From: a virus
Reading direction: 5' to 3' (one strand)
IMG/VR virus record: IMGVR_UViG_3300035670_000099
Location: 1 to 64,000 of that record
DNA: 64,000 nt
Every line of letters starts with the position of its first letter. The stretch's first letter is position 1. The notes beneath the pieces are model-generated. The model was not told the DNA's origin. It ran no database searches and worked only from the letters and a program-made list of their open reading frames with translations. This document shows positions 63,535-64,000 of the stretch, piece after piece. The translations under genes and the position numbers were made by a program.

Positions 63535-63816
63535 ATGGAAATTATAACTAAATTTAATCCTATCCCAGACAAATATTCCTCTTTGGATAGACTCATGTGT
63601 CCACTAGAATTTAAACAAAAGTGGAAATTAACGATAGACGAGATGTCTTGGGTGCTGCAAATTAGTCCGGATACTTTTAAGTCTTGGGCTGTACCTGAGA
63701 CAAGTGCCAAAAGCAGAAAAACACCTTTAATTGCTTTTGTTGCTTGCAAAGCATTAGATACTCTTTGGGAAAAGCAAGGTATGCCCAACGTTAGAATTTT
63801 GATGAATTTGCATTAA
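63535..63816 (+). CDS. Helix-turn-helix-like protein, 93 aa
   Basis: The middle (FKQKWKLTIDEMSWVLQISP, DTFKSWAV) has a helix-turn-helix spacing, and the C terminus is helical (LIAFVACKALDTLWEKQG). AAAGGAGGTAACATAC precedes the ATG. It diverges from the RHH gene and precedes a cluster of palindromic sites, so a regulatory role is likely. Confidence 0.6.
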   Translation: MEIITKFNPIPDKYSSLDRLMCPLEFKQKWKLTIDEMSWVLQISPDTFKSWAVPETSAKSRKTPLIAFVACKALDTLWEKQGMPNVRILMNLH

Positions 63817-63838
63817 AAACTAATTTAATTACGAAACT

Positions 63839-63895
63839 GTGTACTTTGTCCGCATTATTTGTGTACAAAGTACACTTGCTTTATATATACTTTGT
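63839..63895. promoter_or_regulatory. Cluster of TACTTTGT half-sites with inverted repeats
   Basis: GTGTACTTTGT (63839) is perfectly complementary to ACAAAGTACAC (63865-63875). GTGTAC-AAA-GTACAC (63861-63875) is also a palindrome, and TACTTTGT recurs at 63888. Three half-sites in 57 bases before the truncated gene look like operators. The remaining interval to 63968 contains short direct repeats (TTCCAGAAA twice, CGGAAGTAAG twice). Confidence 0.6.
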
Positions 63896-63968
63896 TTTTA
63901 TAGTTTAAGCATAGTTCCAGAAACATTCCAGAAATAGTTCGGAAGTAAGACGGAAGTAAGGAGGAAAA

Positions 63969-64000
63969 ATGGATACAGACATTTTGTATCCTGTTAAACA
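63969..64000 (+). CDS. Truncated gene at the right edge
   Basis: ATG at 63969 follows AAGGAGGAAAA and reads MDTDILYPVK to the window end. Too little is visible to identify it. It could be the tape measure or a regulator target; nothing in the sequence decides. Confidence 0.5.
   Translation, partial: MDTDILYPVK

Noticed and set aside
63921-63968. CGGAAGTAAG repeats resembling the GGAAGUAGG end of cyanobacterial glutamine riboswitches (glnA / downstream-peptide)
   Set aside because: The upstream conserved CGTTCA part and the needed pairing are not visible; the match is limited to one short segment.

Overview
This 64 kb, AT-rich window looks like part of the genome, or prophage, of a tailed siphovirus-type phage, probably of a cyanobacterium. 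The evidence is a full set of phage genes: large terminase, portal, minor head protein, prohead protease, capsid, head-tail connectors, tail-tube proteins, a frameshifted tail chaperone pair, and lambda gpK/L/M/I/J-like tail-tip proteins. It also carries its own replication genes. The cyanobacterial assignment is an inference from three pentapeptide-repeat proteins, a B12-dependent (class II) ribonucleotide reductase with three inteins, and many short overlapping genes. I saw no integrase, DNA polymerase, rRNA, tRNA or CRISPR array. No tape-measure gene is visible.

Layout. (1) 1-7.1 kb: mostly minus-strand small accessory genes, served by four near-identical sigma70-type promoters. A complete hammerhead ribozyme lies between two of these genes. 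A HigA-like regulator and an antirepressor-like gene diverge here. (2) 7.2-24.5 kb: DNA metabolism. It holds Dam methylase, ParB-like protein, SSB, a DUF262-like protein, the intein-split ribonucleotide reductase, DnaQ-like exonuclease, a putative replication initiator, DnaB helicase, ERF annealing protein and a DNA sliding clamp. (3) 24.6-29.0 kb: TerL, portal, minor head and protease on the plus strand. (4) 28.9-41.8 kb: a minus-strand island of tail-fibre and adhesin genes headed by an XRE regulator, placed inside the head cluster. (5) 41.9-51.7 kb: capsid, connectors, three tail-tube paralogues and the tail chaperone, with a leader-controlled DUF3310 gene and an unusual sigma factor between them. 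(6) 51.8-56.6 kb: small minus-strand genes, HNH protein, M15 endolysin and a plus-strand SF2 helicase. (7) 56.7-63.3 kb: the tail tip, split onto two strands whose first genes have overlapping start codons. (8) 63.3-64 kb: a regulator region with palindromic operators and the start of a truncated gene.

How it fits together. The early genes probably use host sigma70, because consensus TTGACA-N17-TATAAT-like promoters recur. The phage supplies nucleotides (RNR), initiation, unwinding, clamp, SSB, annealing and proofreading functions, and presumably borrows the host polymerase. Its sigma factor, which carries a transposase-type zinc-ribbon/HTH tail, could redirect host RNA polymerase to late genes. 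Head and tail genes follow, then an endolysin. The most notable items are the type I hammerhead ribozyme (2062-2118, minus strand), the sigma factor/InsA-like fusion (45928-46887), the three inteins placed next to catalytic cysteine and active-loop positions of the RNR, the micro-ORF/Shine-Dalgarno hairpin leader (45544-45726), and the divergent genes sharing start-codon bases at 62197-62198.
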